Positions 7,153 to 14,256 of a stretch of DNA of 21,334 bases are shown piece after piece; position 1 is the stretch's first letter; every line of letters starts with the position of its first letter. The stretch is from assembly GCA_900547285.1 (NCBI GenBank), contig URGF01000022.1:1-21334 (forward strand), written 5' to 3'. The translations under genes were made by a program, and so were the position numbers. The DNA is from an uncultured Collinsella sp. GTDB taxonomy: Bacteria > Actinomycetota > Coriobacteriia > Coriobacteriales > Coriobacteriaceae. The notes under the pieces were generated by a model. The model had not been told where the DNA came from, made no database searches, and worked only from the letters and a program-made list of their open reading frames with translations.

Positions 7153-7782
7153 CTACAAAGCGGCCAAAATGTCGGTCAGATTATCAATAACGGCATCGGC
7201 TCGCGATTGATCGAGGTTGACGCCCTCGTGCGGACGCAGTGCCAGGACGCGGGCGCCGGAACGTTTGCCAGCCTCGATCCCCAAAGGCGAATCCTCGATA
7301 ACCAGGCACTCGGCAGGCTCCACCCCCAGCGCCTCCATGGCACGCAGGTAGATCTCGGGGTCGGGCTTAAACGCACTGCACTCGTGACCGCTGATGGTGT
7401 AGTCCAGCACATCGGCGATACCGGCAATCTCTACCAGCTCGTCAATGAGCTCACGATAAGACGAGCTCGCGATGGCACACTTCACGCCGCGCTCGTGCAG
7501 TGCGCGCATCACCGGCTCCGTCTGCTCGTTGAGCAGCTCGGCATACGGAACGGGGTGGTCCGGGCTGTAGACCTGCTTGTACTCCACGCGAAGGCGCTCG
7601 CGCAGCTCAACATCGTCGGGCACCAGCGCCTCCCAAATGGCCGGCTCGTTAGACCCCGAAAGATCGGGGATCTCGTCAAAGTGGAACCCCTTCTCCTCCA
7701 TAAACGCCACGCGACGACGGTTGTAGAACCACTCGGTATCGACCAGCACGCCGTCCATGTCAAACAGCACTGCTTTGATCAT
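7153..7782 (-). CDS. HAD-superfamily hydrolase, beta-phosphoglucomutase/phosphatase-like
   Basis: Cytosolic phosphotransferase or phosphatase of 209 residues. HAD motif I is FDMDGVLVDT (nucleophile D8, D10), motif II lies in CAIASSSYRE, motif III Lys is in SAFKPDPEIY, and motif IV is VIEDSPLGIEAG. The helical cap between motifs I and II fits subfamily I, as in PgmB and 2-deoxyglucose-6-phosphatase-like enzymes. The frame is open further upstream, but GGGAGGAG lies 6 nt before the ATG at 7782, so that start is chosen. It is transcribed in the same direction as SIS2 but follows a strong terminator, so it probably has its own promoter. Substrate unknown; a sugar phosphate from the neighbouring pathway is possible but unproven. 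Confidence 0.9.
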   Translation of the reverse strand: MIKAVLFDMDGVLVDTEWFYNRRRVAFMEEKGFHFDEIPDLSGSNEPAIWEALVPDDVELRERLRVEYKQVYSPDHPVPYAELLNEQTEPVMRALHERGVKCAIASSSYRELIDELVEIAGIADVLDYTISGHECSAFKPDPEIYLRAMEALGVEPAECLVIEDSPLGIEAGKRSGARVLALRPHEGVNLDQSRADAVIDNLTDILAAL

Positions 7783-7797
7783 ACGCATCTCCTCCCA

Positions 7798-7830
7798 CCT
7801 GCCAAATAGAGACAGGTTTATTTTGGTAGG
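7798..7830 (+). repeat. 33-bp interspersed palindromic repeat, copy B
   Basis: Second copy of the 33-bp family, with outer arms CCTGCCA / TGGTAGG and TTTTAT following on the plus strand, as at copy A. It sits in the 5' region of the HAD gene, just upstream of its ribosome site, so a transcript of that gene could carry it in the leader. Confidence 0.7.
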
Positions 7831-7876
7831 TTTTATCCTGGGTTTTGCGACGCGACAGGCGTGCCCTCCCAAGAGC

Positions 7877-7908
7877 AAAAAAGGGGACGGGGCGCAAACC
7901 CCATCCCC
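7877..7908 (-). terminator. Rho-independent terminator of the PTS-SIS2 operon
   Basis: On the minus strand GGGGATGGGG (plus 7899-7908) pairs with CCCCGTCCCC (7883-7892), 9 of 10 bp, around a 6-nt loop. Six T residues follow (plus 7877-7882). It lies about 35 nt past the SIS2 stop and is the most canonical terminator in the window. Confidence 0.9.
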
Positions 7909-7942
7909 TCTCAATCAACCCGTAAGGTCTACTTACTTGTGA

Positions 7943-8926
7943 TTAGTAGGAAAGCTTCCACATGTAGCGACGCATGGTCAGCGGGTGCTGACGGGCCTCG
8001 GCGATCTGGTTGCCGTACTCGCGCATAACGGCGAGGTGCAGCAGCGGGTTGAAGTAGGTGACGACGCTCGCGGGCACGGCGTCAGCCAGGCCGTAGTCCT
8101 TGGAGTCGATCAGAGCGACCTTGGCGCCCATGCGCTCAAGGAAGGTGAGGGCGCGGGCGTCCATCGGACGGGTAGCGCCATCGGACATGAAGAAGACGTA
8201 GGGCTTACCCTCGGTGGAAACCTCGAACGGGCCGTGGAAGTACTCGCCGGTGTTGTAGGCGGCGGCGTCGATCCACTGCATCTCGGTGAACAGGAAGGCG
8301 GCGTGAGAGTAAGCCATCTTCTCGGAGGCACCAGAGGCCATGAAGTAAATCATCTTGTCGTCCTTGAAGTCCTCAGCGAACTTCTTGGCGAGCTTCTTGC
8401 AGGACTGAGCAGCGTTCTCGCAGAGATCGAAGACGTTGGTGAGGCCGGTGATCATGTCGTCGTACTTGTCATAGCCCTCGGTCTGCTGAAGGATCTCGAG
8501 AGCAAGAGCGATGGCATAGCCGGGCTTCTCGCACTTGGCAGCGAAGTTGGCGTGGAAGCCGTGAACGATGACGTAGTCGGCGTCGACGGTCAGAGCGGAG
8601 CCAGCCTTGTTGGTGAGGGAGACGACCGGGCAGTTGTGCTTCTTGGCGGTCTTGTTGGCCTCGACGGTCTCGGGCGTGGAGCCACCGAGGGAGCAGGTGA
8701 TCACGAAGGTGTGCTCGTTGACCCAGGAAGGCGTGTCATAGTTGAACTCGTTAGCGGTGAAGATCTGAACGTTCAGCTTGTCCGTGTTGTTGGCCAGGAA
8801 GTACTTGGCGGGGTACAGGTCGGACATGGAAGCACCGCAGCCGACGAAGGCGACACTGTGGATCTCGTGGTTGGACAGGACGTCAGCGACGATCTGCTTA
8901 GGGAGGTTAAGGTCGATCTCGTACAT
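7943..8926 (-). CDS. SIS2: SIS-domain deglycase, FrlB/FraB/GfrE-like, last gene of the PTS operon
   Basis: Cytosolic double-SIS enzyme of 327 residues. The first SIS domain has VGCGASMSDLYPAKYF (about 28-43) and the loop SLGGSTPET (79-87). In the second, E215 (FTEMQW) and H231 (TGEYFHGPFE) keep the 16-residue offset of the deglycase active site, and the C terminus is RRYMWKLSY. The predicted reaction is hydrolysis of a 6-phosphoglycated amino acid (glucoselysine- or fructoselysine-6-phosphate type) to hexose 6-phosphate plus amino acid. Two ATGs lie close together; the second (8926) is chosen because AAAGGA is 9 nt before it but abuts the first. The gene follows IID by 199 nt holding two hairpins. 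It is probably the enzyme that acts on the product of this PTS. The substrate is inferred. Confidence 0.87.
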   Translation of the reverse strand: MYEIDLNLPKQIVADVLSNHEIHSVAFVGCGASMSDLYPAKYFLANNTDKLNVQIFTANEFNYDTPSWVNEHTFVITCSLGGSTPETVEANKTAKKHNCPVVSLTNKAGSALTVDADYVIVHGFHANFAAKCEKPGYAIALALEILQQTEGYDKYDDMITGLTNVFDLCENAAQSCKKLAKKFAEDFKDDKMIYFMASGASEKMAYSHAAFLFTEMQWIDAAAYNTGEYFHGPFEVSTEGKPYVFFMSDGATRPMDARALTFLERMGAKVALIDSKDYGLADAVPASVVTYFNPLLHLAVMREYGNQIAEARQHPLTMRRYMWKLSY

Positions 8927-9017
8927 CTGACACATTCCTTTCGATTTTTGCGGCGCCACATTGCCGGGCGCTCGCAGGGTTACCGTGATTTGGACCGAGT
9001 CGCCGGCCCGTTGAGGA

Positions 9018-9046
9018 TGCGACAAAGGGACTGTCCCATTGTCGCA
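9018..9046. repeat. 29-bp palindrome between IID and SIS2
   Basis: TGCGACAA (9018-9025) pairs with TTGTCGCA (9039-9046) and GGGA (9027-9030) with TCCC (9034-9037), leaving only an A/A mismatch and a CTG loop. TTTT follows on the plus strand. In the operon direction no T-run follows, so RNA processing or partial termination is as likely as full termination. Confidence 0.65.
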
Positions 9047-9060
9047 TTTTGGGGATGGAA

Positions 9061-9091
9061 GCCTGCCTGGGGTATGGGATGCCAGGCAGGC
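9061..9091 (-). terminator. Stem-loop after the IID gene, possible attenuator
   Basis: GCCTGCCTGG (9061-9070) pairs perfectly with CCAGGCAGGC (9082-9091) around an 11-nt loop, 35 nt past the IID stop. On the minus strand TTCC follows, not a real U-tract. Its position inside the operon fits mRNA stabilisation or partial termination, setting PTS and SIS2 levels apart. Confidence 0.55.
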
Positions 9092-9125
9092 CCCCGGGGG
9101 AAAGCGGTTAGACGCTTGGTCGCGA

Positions 9126-9959
9126 CTAGGCCAGGATGCCGGCCGCGGAGAGGGCGATGCCGCCCACGATGGCGATCACGAGAAGCCAACCGGTGTTGAC
9201 GTTCTTCTTGATGAGCCAGTACATAAGGCCGGTGAGGCCAAGGGAGATCATCTGGGGCATCATGCCGTCCAGGATGTCCTGGATAACGACGGTGCCCTCA
9301 GCGAACTGCAGCGGGGTGGTGGCGCCGATCAGCGTGGCGATCATGCCGCCTACGGACATAAGACCCACGATGCCGCAGACATACATGAGCTTCTCCATGA
9401 GGTCGCCGCCCTGAAGCTTGCTCAGGTACTCGTGGCCGCCCTGATAGCCCATCTTGGCTGCGAACCAAGTGATCAGCACAGAGGGGACGATGGAGATGAG
9501 CATGGCCAGGATCGGGCCCATGATGGAGCCCTGCTGAGCCAGCTGAACGCCCAGACCAAAGGCGATAACACGGATGGTGCCCTGGAAGAAGGAGTCACCG
9601 ATGCCGGAAAGCGGGCCCATAAGGGAGGTCTTGACCGCGTTAATCGAATCGGGGTTGAAGTTCTCGGGATCCTTGGCGTACTCCTCCTCCATGGAGGCGG
9701 TGAGGCCCAGGATAAAGGCGCTCGTCTGCGGGGTGCAGTTGTAGAACGCCATGTGACGGTGGTAAGCCTCTTTCTTAGCAGCGAGCTGCTTGGGGTCGGA
9801 CTCGTCCGGATAGAGGCGGTCGAGCGTGGGAACCATGCCGTAGAGGAAGCCCATGTTCATCTGACGCTCGTAGTTCCAAGAGGCCTGGATGGCCCAGGAG
9901 CGCCAGAAGAACTGGCTGATCTTCTTGTTCAGGGACACGTCCTTGGTTGCGGTTGCCAT
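9126..9959 (-). CDS. PTS mannose-family transporter subunit IID
   Basis: Membrane subunit of a mannose-type phosphotransferase permease, 277 residues. It pairs with IIC to move the substrate while IIB phosphorylates it. Visible marks of the family: FFWRSWAIQASWNYERQMNMGF (residues 17-38), HMAFYNCTPQTSAFILG (69-85), the conserved loop KTSLMGPLSGIGDSFFQG (110-127), then hydrophobic segments to the C terminus. The ATG at 9959 is chosen because AAGGAGG lies 8 nt upstream and the protein then starts like other IID subunits; a longer open frame overlaps IIC. It is 13 nt downstream of IIC in one operon. Confidence 0.95.
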   Translation of the reverse strand: MATATKDVSLNKKISQFFWRSWAIQASWNYERQMNMGFLYGMVPTLDRLYPDESDPKQLAAKKEAYHRHMAFYNCTPQTSAFILGLTASMEEEYAKDPENFNPDSINAVKTSLMGPLSGIGDSFFQGTIRVIAFGLGVQLAQQGSIMGPILAMLISIVPSVLITWFAAKMGYQGGHEYLSKLQGGDLMEKLMYVCGIVGLMSVGGMIATLIGATTPLQFAEGTVVIQDILDGMMPQMISLGLTGLMYWLIKKNVNTGWLLVIAIVGGIALSAAGILA

Positions 9960-9972
9960 AGTGTGTTCCTCC

Positions 9973-10767
9973 TTAGTCTTCGTCGTCTTCGAGCGGATCG
10001 TAGTCGGAATCGACACCGGCGGCTGCATGGGACCCGTTGAACTTGAAGCCCATGAAGACGACAGCCAGGCACACACCGATCAGAGCGACCGCGATGACGG
10101 ACAGGTTGAGGTAAGCGGCGAGCAGGAAACCGATGAACAGGAACGGAGTCATACCCTTCTTGATCATCATGGTGAGCAGCAGGGCCAAGCCGTAGGCGGT
10201 CATGATCTTGGTCGAAACGTTAAGACCAGTGGACAGCCACTCGGGAACCATGTTGACGATGGCCTGAACCAGGTCGGTGCCAACAAAGACGGCGAGGAAG
10301 ATCGGCAGGAAGTACATGATGGCGTACAGACCGGAGCCGGCGCAGATGTGCATACGGTAGGCGGTCTTGAACTTTCCGTTATCGATCGCGCTATCTGCCA
10401 CATGGGTGAGGGCGGCGATGATGGAACGGAACACGATGCCGAGGAGCTGACCCAGGACGGCGACCGGGATGGCGATCGTCATGGCGGTCTCGGCAGAAGC
10501 ATCGGTCAGGCACGCAAAGGCAGCGGCCACGATGCCGCCCAGGACCATATCGGGCGGAACGGCGGCGCCGACCTGCACCAGGCCCATGGACACGAGCTCG
10601 ACGGCGGCACCGACGGCAAGGCCGGTGGGCACATCGCCCAGCAGCAGACCGACGAGCGTAGCGCCAACGAGGGGCTGCTCGAAGTTAAGACGACCGAGCA
10701 GGCGGGAGTCCCACATGCAGAACACGCCGACGAGGCCGACGAGCACCGCACTGATGAACGTATTCAT
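9973..10767 (-). CDS. PTS mannose-family transporter subunit IIC
   Basis: Polytopic membrane protein of 264 residues that forms the channel with IID. It begins MNTFISAVLVGLVGVFCMWDS-like and has the conserved PLVGATLVGLLLGDVPTGLAVGAAVELVSMG region (32-62). Then come GAAVPPDMVLGGIVAAAFA (67-85) and several more hydrophobic helices. An acidic C-terminal tail (DSDYDPLEDDED, 253-264) is in the cytosol by prediction. It lies 36 nt after IIAB and 13 nt before IID, so the three are co-transcribed. Mannose-family PTSs carry hexoses, amino sugars, and in the enterobacterial gfr system glycated lysines; the substrate cannot be read from IIC. Confidence 0.95.
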   Translation of the reverse strand: MNTFISAVLVGLVGVFCMWDSRLLGRLNFEQPLVGATLVGLLLGDVPTGLAVGAAVELVSMGLVQVGAAVPPDMVLGGIVAAAFACLTDASAETAMTIAIPVAVLGQLLGIVFRSIIAALTHVADSAIDNGKFKTAYRMHICAGSGLYAIMYFLPIFLAVFVGTDLVQAIVNMVPEWLSTGLNVSTKIMTAYGLALLLTMMIKKGMTPFLFIGFLLAAYLNLSVIAVALIGVCLAVVFMGFKFNGSHAAAGVDSDYDPLEDDED

Positions 10768-10803
10768 ACCCTTCTCCTTTCAGTCAGGCAAAAGCCTGGT
10801 TGA

Positions 10804-11727
10804 TTACAGCTTGGCGTCGATGTCGACGCTCTGATACGTAGGGGTCTGCTGGACATAGAGCTTGATGCCCATGTCGAGCAGCTGGTTGACGTCGGCCTTC
10901 TGGGTGGCGTCGAGGAAGACGGAGCTGTCCTTGCCGCCGACCTGATCGGCACCGTCGTGGTTGGCGGTGGCGCCCAGGTTGATGGCGTCGAGCTTGTAGC
11001 CCTGACAGAACTGCAGCGTCTCGGCAGTGTTGCCAAAGACGAACATGACGCGCTCGCCGAGGGTGTTGAGCTTATCCATCTTGGCGAGGGCACGCTCGAC
11101 GGTGAAGACGTTCAGGCGCACGCCCTGGGGCTTGGCCAGCTTAAGAGCGCCCTTCTTGATGTCATCGTTGGCGGCAGCGTTGTCGACGACGATGATGCGC
11201 TCGGCCTGAACCTTGGTGGTCCAAGTAAAGACGACCTGGCCGTGCAGCAGACGGTAGTCAAGACGTGCGAGGACGATCTTGGCGGGACCGGAGCTGTGAC
11301 GGGACGCCTTGGCCTTCTTGGCGGGAGCCGCGGCGGCCTCGACCGGTGCGTTGGGGTTGGTCAGACCGGTGCGGGCCTCATTGATGAGGGCCGCGAGCTC
11401 GGCGCCCTTGACGGGGGCGGGGCTCATAGCAAGCGTGAGCGCCAACGGGATGTTGAAACCGCTGACAACCGTGAACTTCGTGCCGTTCTTGGAAAGCTCG
11501 ACCATGTTGTTGTTGACCGAGCTGCCGAGCATATCGGTCAGCACATAGACGGTGTCGTCCGCGTTGAACGTGGCGATCATAGCCTCAACCTTATTGGTGA
11601 TGGGCTCCTTGTCGTCACGAGCAAGCGACACGACGTGGACGTTCGACACGTCGCCGAGAACCATCTCGAGCGTGTCTTTGGCGCCTGCGGCCAGGCCGCC
11701 ATGAGATGCGAGAATGATCTGATTCAT
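10804..11727 (-). CDS. PTS mannose-family IIAB fusion protein
   Basis: Cytosolic phosphocarrier of 307 residues joining IIA and IIB. Residues 1-125 are the EIIA-Man fold; H9 in ASHGGLAAG is the residue phosphorylated by HPr. Residues about 126-148 are an Ala/Pro/Lys-rich flexible linker. Residues 149-307 are IIB, with the phosphorylated H162 in ARLDYRLLHGQV. Phosphate passes HPr to H9 to H162 to the sugar carried by IIC/IID. The usual IIB motif is R(I/L)DDRL; here it is RLDYRL. The ATG start follows AAAAGGAGGAGG. It is the first gene of the IIAB-IIC-IID-SIS2 operon. No ptsH or ptsI lies in the window. Confidence 0.96.
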   Translation of the reverse strand: MNQIILASHGGLAAGAKDTLEMVLGDVSNVHVVSLARDDKEPITNKVEAMIATFNADDTVYVLTDMLGSSVNNNMVELSKNGTKFTVVSGFNIPLALTLAMSPAPVKGAELAALINEARTGLTNPNAPVEAAAAPAKKAKASRHSSGPAKIVLARLDYRLLHGQVVFTWTTKVQAERIIVVDNAAANDDIKKGALKLAKPQGVRLNVFTVERALAKMDKLNTLGERVMFVFGNTAETLQFCQGYKLDAINLGATANHDGADQVGGKDSSVFLDATQKADVNQLLDMGIKLYVQQTPTYQSVDIDAKL

Positions 11728-11743
11728 CTTGCCTCCTCCTTTT

Positions 11744-11832
11744 CGTTATGGTCATTATAACGTCTTATACGTTGCTTATATTGCTAATTAGTATAAAGAC
11801 CGTTCGCGGGTGAAAATCGACCGTTGACGGGT
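11744..11832 (-). promoter_or_regulatory. PTS operon control region: -10 box, GntR2-type operators and upstream direct repeats
   Basis: TATAAT on the minus strand (plus 11754-11759) lies 26 nt before the IIAB start, with no recognisable -35. An alternative TATACT lies near 11791. The operator-like CGTTATGGTCATTATA (11744-11759) matches 14 of 16 bases with a site upstream of the EamA gene. ACGTCTTATACGT (11760-11772) fits the ACGT-N5-ACGT pattern, and CTTATA recurs 11 bp apart (11764, 11775). Upstream, GACCGTTCGCGGGT (11798-11811) and GACCGTTGACGGGT (11819-11832) are repeated exactly 21 bp apart, each an imperfect dyad. With the TATAAT start they would centre near -57 and -78, good activator positions. 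Confidence 0.55.
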
Positions 11833-11909
11833 TTAACGTACTCGAAACGTTGGACTGGGTAGGCCGGCGCTAGCTGGATAACCCCAGGTCAGACCCTGCG
11901 CGCAATCCC

Positions 11910-12992
11910 CTATCGCACGAAGTACCAGGGGCTTTCCTGTACGGTGGGTTCCAGCGCAATGCCGGTGCGTTCCTTAAACAGATCCATGTCCTGAGATTTT
12001 TCGGTCCACCACGCGTTGGGCTTAAAGGTCATGCTCTCAATGACATGACCGACAAACACACTGTTGCGCAGCTTGGAGAAGTCGGTGTTCATAATCAGGA
12101 TGGACGCGAGCACCAACACGATGCCCAGGACTTTAATCGCGCCGGCGGGCTCGGCGTAGACACCAATGCCCACCAGTACGGTGACGACCGTCTCGAAAGA
12201 CATTACGACGGGAACTTTCGATGTCTCGAGCCCCATGGACAGACCCTGCATATATAAGATGTAAGCAACGGCTGTGGGGATGAGTCCAAAGCCAAGGAAC
12301 AGCAGCAGCAGCTGTGGCGACATTGCCGCGGCGACATCCGGCCACGGAGCCGCGATAGCTGCCATAACCGCACCGCCAAAAACAAAGCCCCAAAACGTGA
12401 CAGCCAGCGGGTGGACCGTCTTGGTTGCTATTCGGCTAAACACCGCGAGCGACGCACCACAAAGGCCTGCAATCACGCCCGACGTGACGCCCCAAACCGA
12501 AAAATGAAAACCGGAAAGGTCGCCATTGGTCACTGCAAGCACGCAGCCTACGATGTTAAAGACAATGGCAACGAGCTTGTTGGGGGTCACGTCCTCGCGA
12601 TAAAGCACGCGGCCGAGCATGACGCCAAACACCGGCGAGGTGTAGAGCAGCACCGAGGCCGTGGACATGCCCACCTCGCCCATGCACTCGTAATAACAGG
12701 TGTTGGCGGCGGCCAAACCGACGATGCCGACAAGCGCACAGGGAACAAGCTCTTTAGGGCTTGCCTTGAACAGGGCCAGCGGACCCTGAGCCACGGTAGA
12801 CCCCTCACCCGGACGGCAGCCCATAAACATCAGGACCGGCGCCAAGATAAGCGCTCCGACCAACAAGCGAAAGGCAGCCATGCTCTGGGACGAAACGCCC
12901 ATGGCCGAGATGCCGTTTACAAAGATTCCGATGCTGCCCCACATAAGCGCGGCGATCAGCACCAGCACATAGCCCAGATTGCTTTTCTTCAA
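11910..12992 (-). CDS. EamA (DMT)-family transporter with a long C-terminal tail
   Basis: Inner-membrane transporter of 360 residues with two EamA repeats and about ten hydrophobic helices (residues about 7-157 and 165-301). First-repeat marks include ALMWGSIGIFVNG and SVLLYTSPVFGVMLGRVLYRE; the second includes GLIPTAVAYILYMQGL and PVVMSFETVVTVLVG. Many relatives export amino acids or metabolites. Residues 302-360 form a hydrophilic, Trp-containing tail (AWWTEK, ESPWYF) not usual in the family. The start is TTG, chosen for GAGGAGG 5 nt upstream. Its promoter shares an operator-like sequence with the PTS operon, so it is probably co-regulated. Export of the amino acid released by deglycation is an attractive guess, without direct evidence. 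Confidence 0.9.
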   Translation of the reverse strand: MKKSNLGYVLVLIAALMWGSIGIFVNGISAMGVSSQSMAAFRLLVGALILAPVLMFMGCRPGEGSTVAQGPLALFKASPKELVPCALVGIVGLAAANTCYYECMGEVGMSTASVLLYTSPVFGVMLGRVLYREDVTPNKLVAIVFNIVGCVLAVTNGDLSGFHFSVWGVTSGVIAGLCGASLAVFSRIATKTVHPLAVTFWGFVFGGAVMAAIAAPWPDVAAAMSPQLLLLFLGFGLIPTAVAYILYMQGLSMGLETSKVPVVMSFETVVTVLVGIGVYAEPAGAIKVLGIVLVLASILIMNTDFSKLRNSVFVGHVIESMTFKPNAWWTEKSQDMDLFKERTGIALEPTVQESPWYFVR

Positions 12993-13031
12993 CGCAGCCT
13001 CCTCGGTATTGTTTCCAATATGTTTCGTACT

Positions 13032-13048
13032 ACGTTATAGTCGTTATA
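13032..13048 (-). promoter_or_regulatory. Operator-like site in the EamA gene promoter
   Basis: ACGTTATAGTCGTTATA lies 40 bp upstream of the TTG start. It matches 14 of 16 bases with the site at 11744-11759 before the PTS operon, and its first 13 bases match the gntR2 upstream site at 11 of 13. On the minus strand a TATAAC -10-like hexamer is inside it, and TTGAAA lies 15 bp further upstream, so binding would block the promoter. Confidence 0.5.
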
Positions 13049-13122
13049 TACATTTTTCAAGACACAAATCGGCGAGCGGATAAGTGATCCGTTTTCCTCC
13101 GCCCCCAGCGGATTACTGGGCG

Positions 13123-13187
13123 GTTGCGGTGAAATAGTTCCTAAATAGAGGCTTCAAGCCCCCAAGCAGGAACTATTCCACCGCAAC
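13123..13187. repeat. Long hairpin (20-bp arms) downstream of SIS3
   Basis: Arms 13123-13142 and 13168-13187 pair over 20 bp with one mismatch. The 25-nt loop holds a small GGCT/AGCC hairpin (13150-13160). It begins 37 nt after the SIS3 stop, so the SIS3 message would end in it; there is no U-tract. Beside it lie two more short dyads (CGGAT/ATCCG at 13077-13091, then a CCGCCC/GGGCGG pair before 13123). It may be a terminator, a stabiliser or a copy of an interspersed repeat. Confidence 0.6.
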
Positions 13188-13223
13188 TTATGAGGACATC
13201 GAGCTGTTAGGCCGCTCTATCCC

Positions 13224-14216
13224 CTAGTAGTCCAGCTTCCACATGTAGCGGCGCGTCATGTAGTCCTTGTGGGTGACGGCAGAGAGCGCACGCATGTACA
13301 CGTTGTTGAGGATCGGGGCAAAGATCAGGTGATTGAAGTACTCGCTCACGCTGTCCTTGATGTCGTTGAGGCCGAGCTCCTTGGCGTCGAGCTGATAGAC
13401 GCGCTCGCCACCGTACTGGTTGACGAAGCGGATGCCGCGCTCGTCGTTGCAGCGGCTGCGGCCGACGCTGATGAGCTGGAACAGCGAGGTGCGCTTGTCC
13501 AGGATCTCGAAGGGGCCGTGGAAGAAGTCGCAGGTGTTGATGGTGCAGGAGTCGATCTGCAGCATCTCCTGCACGTTGCAGATGCTAAAGACGTAGGCGG
13601 CACCAAAGAGCGGACCCTGAGCCATCACGTTGATGCAGGGCTTGTCGGCGTTTTGCTCGGCCCACTTGGCGGCGAGCGGACGGGTGTACTCGACGGCCTT
13701 GCGATAGATGGGGTCAACCAGGTCGAAGGCGGCCATAGCGGTCTCATACTCGGCATAGCCCTCGGTCTGCTGCGTAAGCTCCATGGCGATCATGGTCACG
13801 ACGGCGGAGTTGGTACGGCCCATGCAAGACTCGTCGACGGCCAGGCTGTCATACTGAATCTTGTAGTCGCAGACCTCGGTGAGGCCGGACTCATCGACAT
13901 AGATGGCGATGGTGCTGGCGCCGTGGTCCTTGGCGACCTGGGCGGCGACGATGGTCTCCTTGGTGCCGCGCATGGACACGACGACGGCCAGGGTGTTCTC
14001 GTTGACATAGGCGGGCGTGGCGTGCACGAACTCATTGCTGGTGTAGCTGGAGCTCACGACCTGCGTGGCCTCGTGCTCCATAAAGTACTGGGCAGGATAG
14101 TTGCCGCCGTTGGATCCGCCGGCGCCAATCCACACGACGCGCTTGATGCCGCCCTTGTCTGCCTTGTCGGCCAAAACCTGGGAGACGACGTCCTTAACCT
14201 GTTCCTGAGTAGTCAT
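13224..14216 (-). CDS. SIS3: divergent SIS-domain deglycase, FrlB/FraB/GfrE-like
   Basis: Cytosolic double-SIS protein of 330 residues and a clear paralogue of SIS2 (YPAQYFMEHEA, TSNEFVHATPAYVNENT, and C terminus RRYMWKLDY against RRYMWKLSY). The first-domain loop is SMRGTKET (81-88). In the second domain E217 and H233 keep the 16-residue offset of the deglycase catalytic pair. The Gly-Glu of the SGEYFHGP motif has become Cys-Asp (TCDFFHGPFE, C229-D230), and MQW is MLQ. This points to a changed substrate, perhaps another isomer or another amino acid, rather than a dead enzyme. The ATG start has AAAGG about 10 nt upstream. It is divergent from gntR3 across a 205-bp region full of repeats. Confidence 0.85.
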   Translation of the reverse strand: MTTQEQVKDVVSQVLADKADKGGIKRVVWIGAGGSNGGNYPAQYFMEHEATQVVSSSYTSNEFVHATPAYVNENTLAVVVSMRGTKETIVAAQVAKDHGASTIAIYVDESGLTEVCDYKIQYDSLAVDESCMGRTNSAVVTMIAMELTQQTEGYAEYETAMAAFDLVDPIYRKAVEYTRPLAAKWAEQNADKPCINVMAQGPLFGAAYVFSICNVQEMLQIDSCTINTCDFFHGPFEILDKRTSLFQLISVGRSRCNDERGIRFVNQYGGERVYQLDAKELGLNDIKDSVSEYFNHLIFAPILNNVYMRALSAVTHKDYMTRRYMWKLDY

Positions 14217-14256
14217 CGTGCATCAGCCTTTCTTCTCGTTTGATGCTCTCGATGGC

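Noticed and set aside
7153..7782. HAD protein as the sugar-adduct kinase of the pathway (FraD/FrlD role)
   Set aside because: It has HAD motifs, not PfkB/ribokinase motifs, and the PTS would already phosphorylate the substrate.
8927..9025. Upstream extension of SIS2 to 9025
   Set aside because: It would run through the palindrome at 9018, and the ribosome site AAAGGA fits the ATG at 8926.
7985..9199. Long plus-strand frames opposite SIS2, and similar ones opposite IID/IIC, IIAB, SIS3 and the aldolase
   Set aside because: They are low-complexity shadows (Gly/Val/His/Asp-rich) of conserved minus-strand genes.
9960..10076. Upstream extension of IID to 10076
   Set aside because: It would overlap the 3' end of IIC by about 100 bp, while AAGGAGG fits the ATG at 9959.
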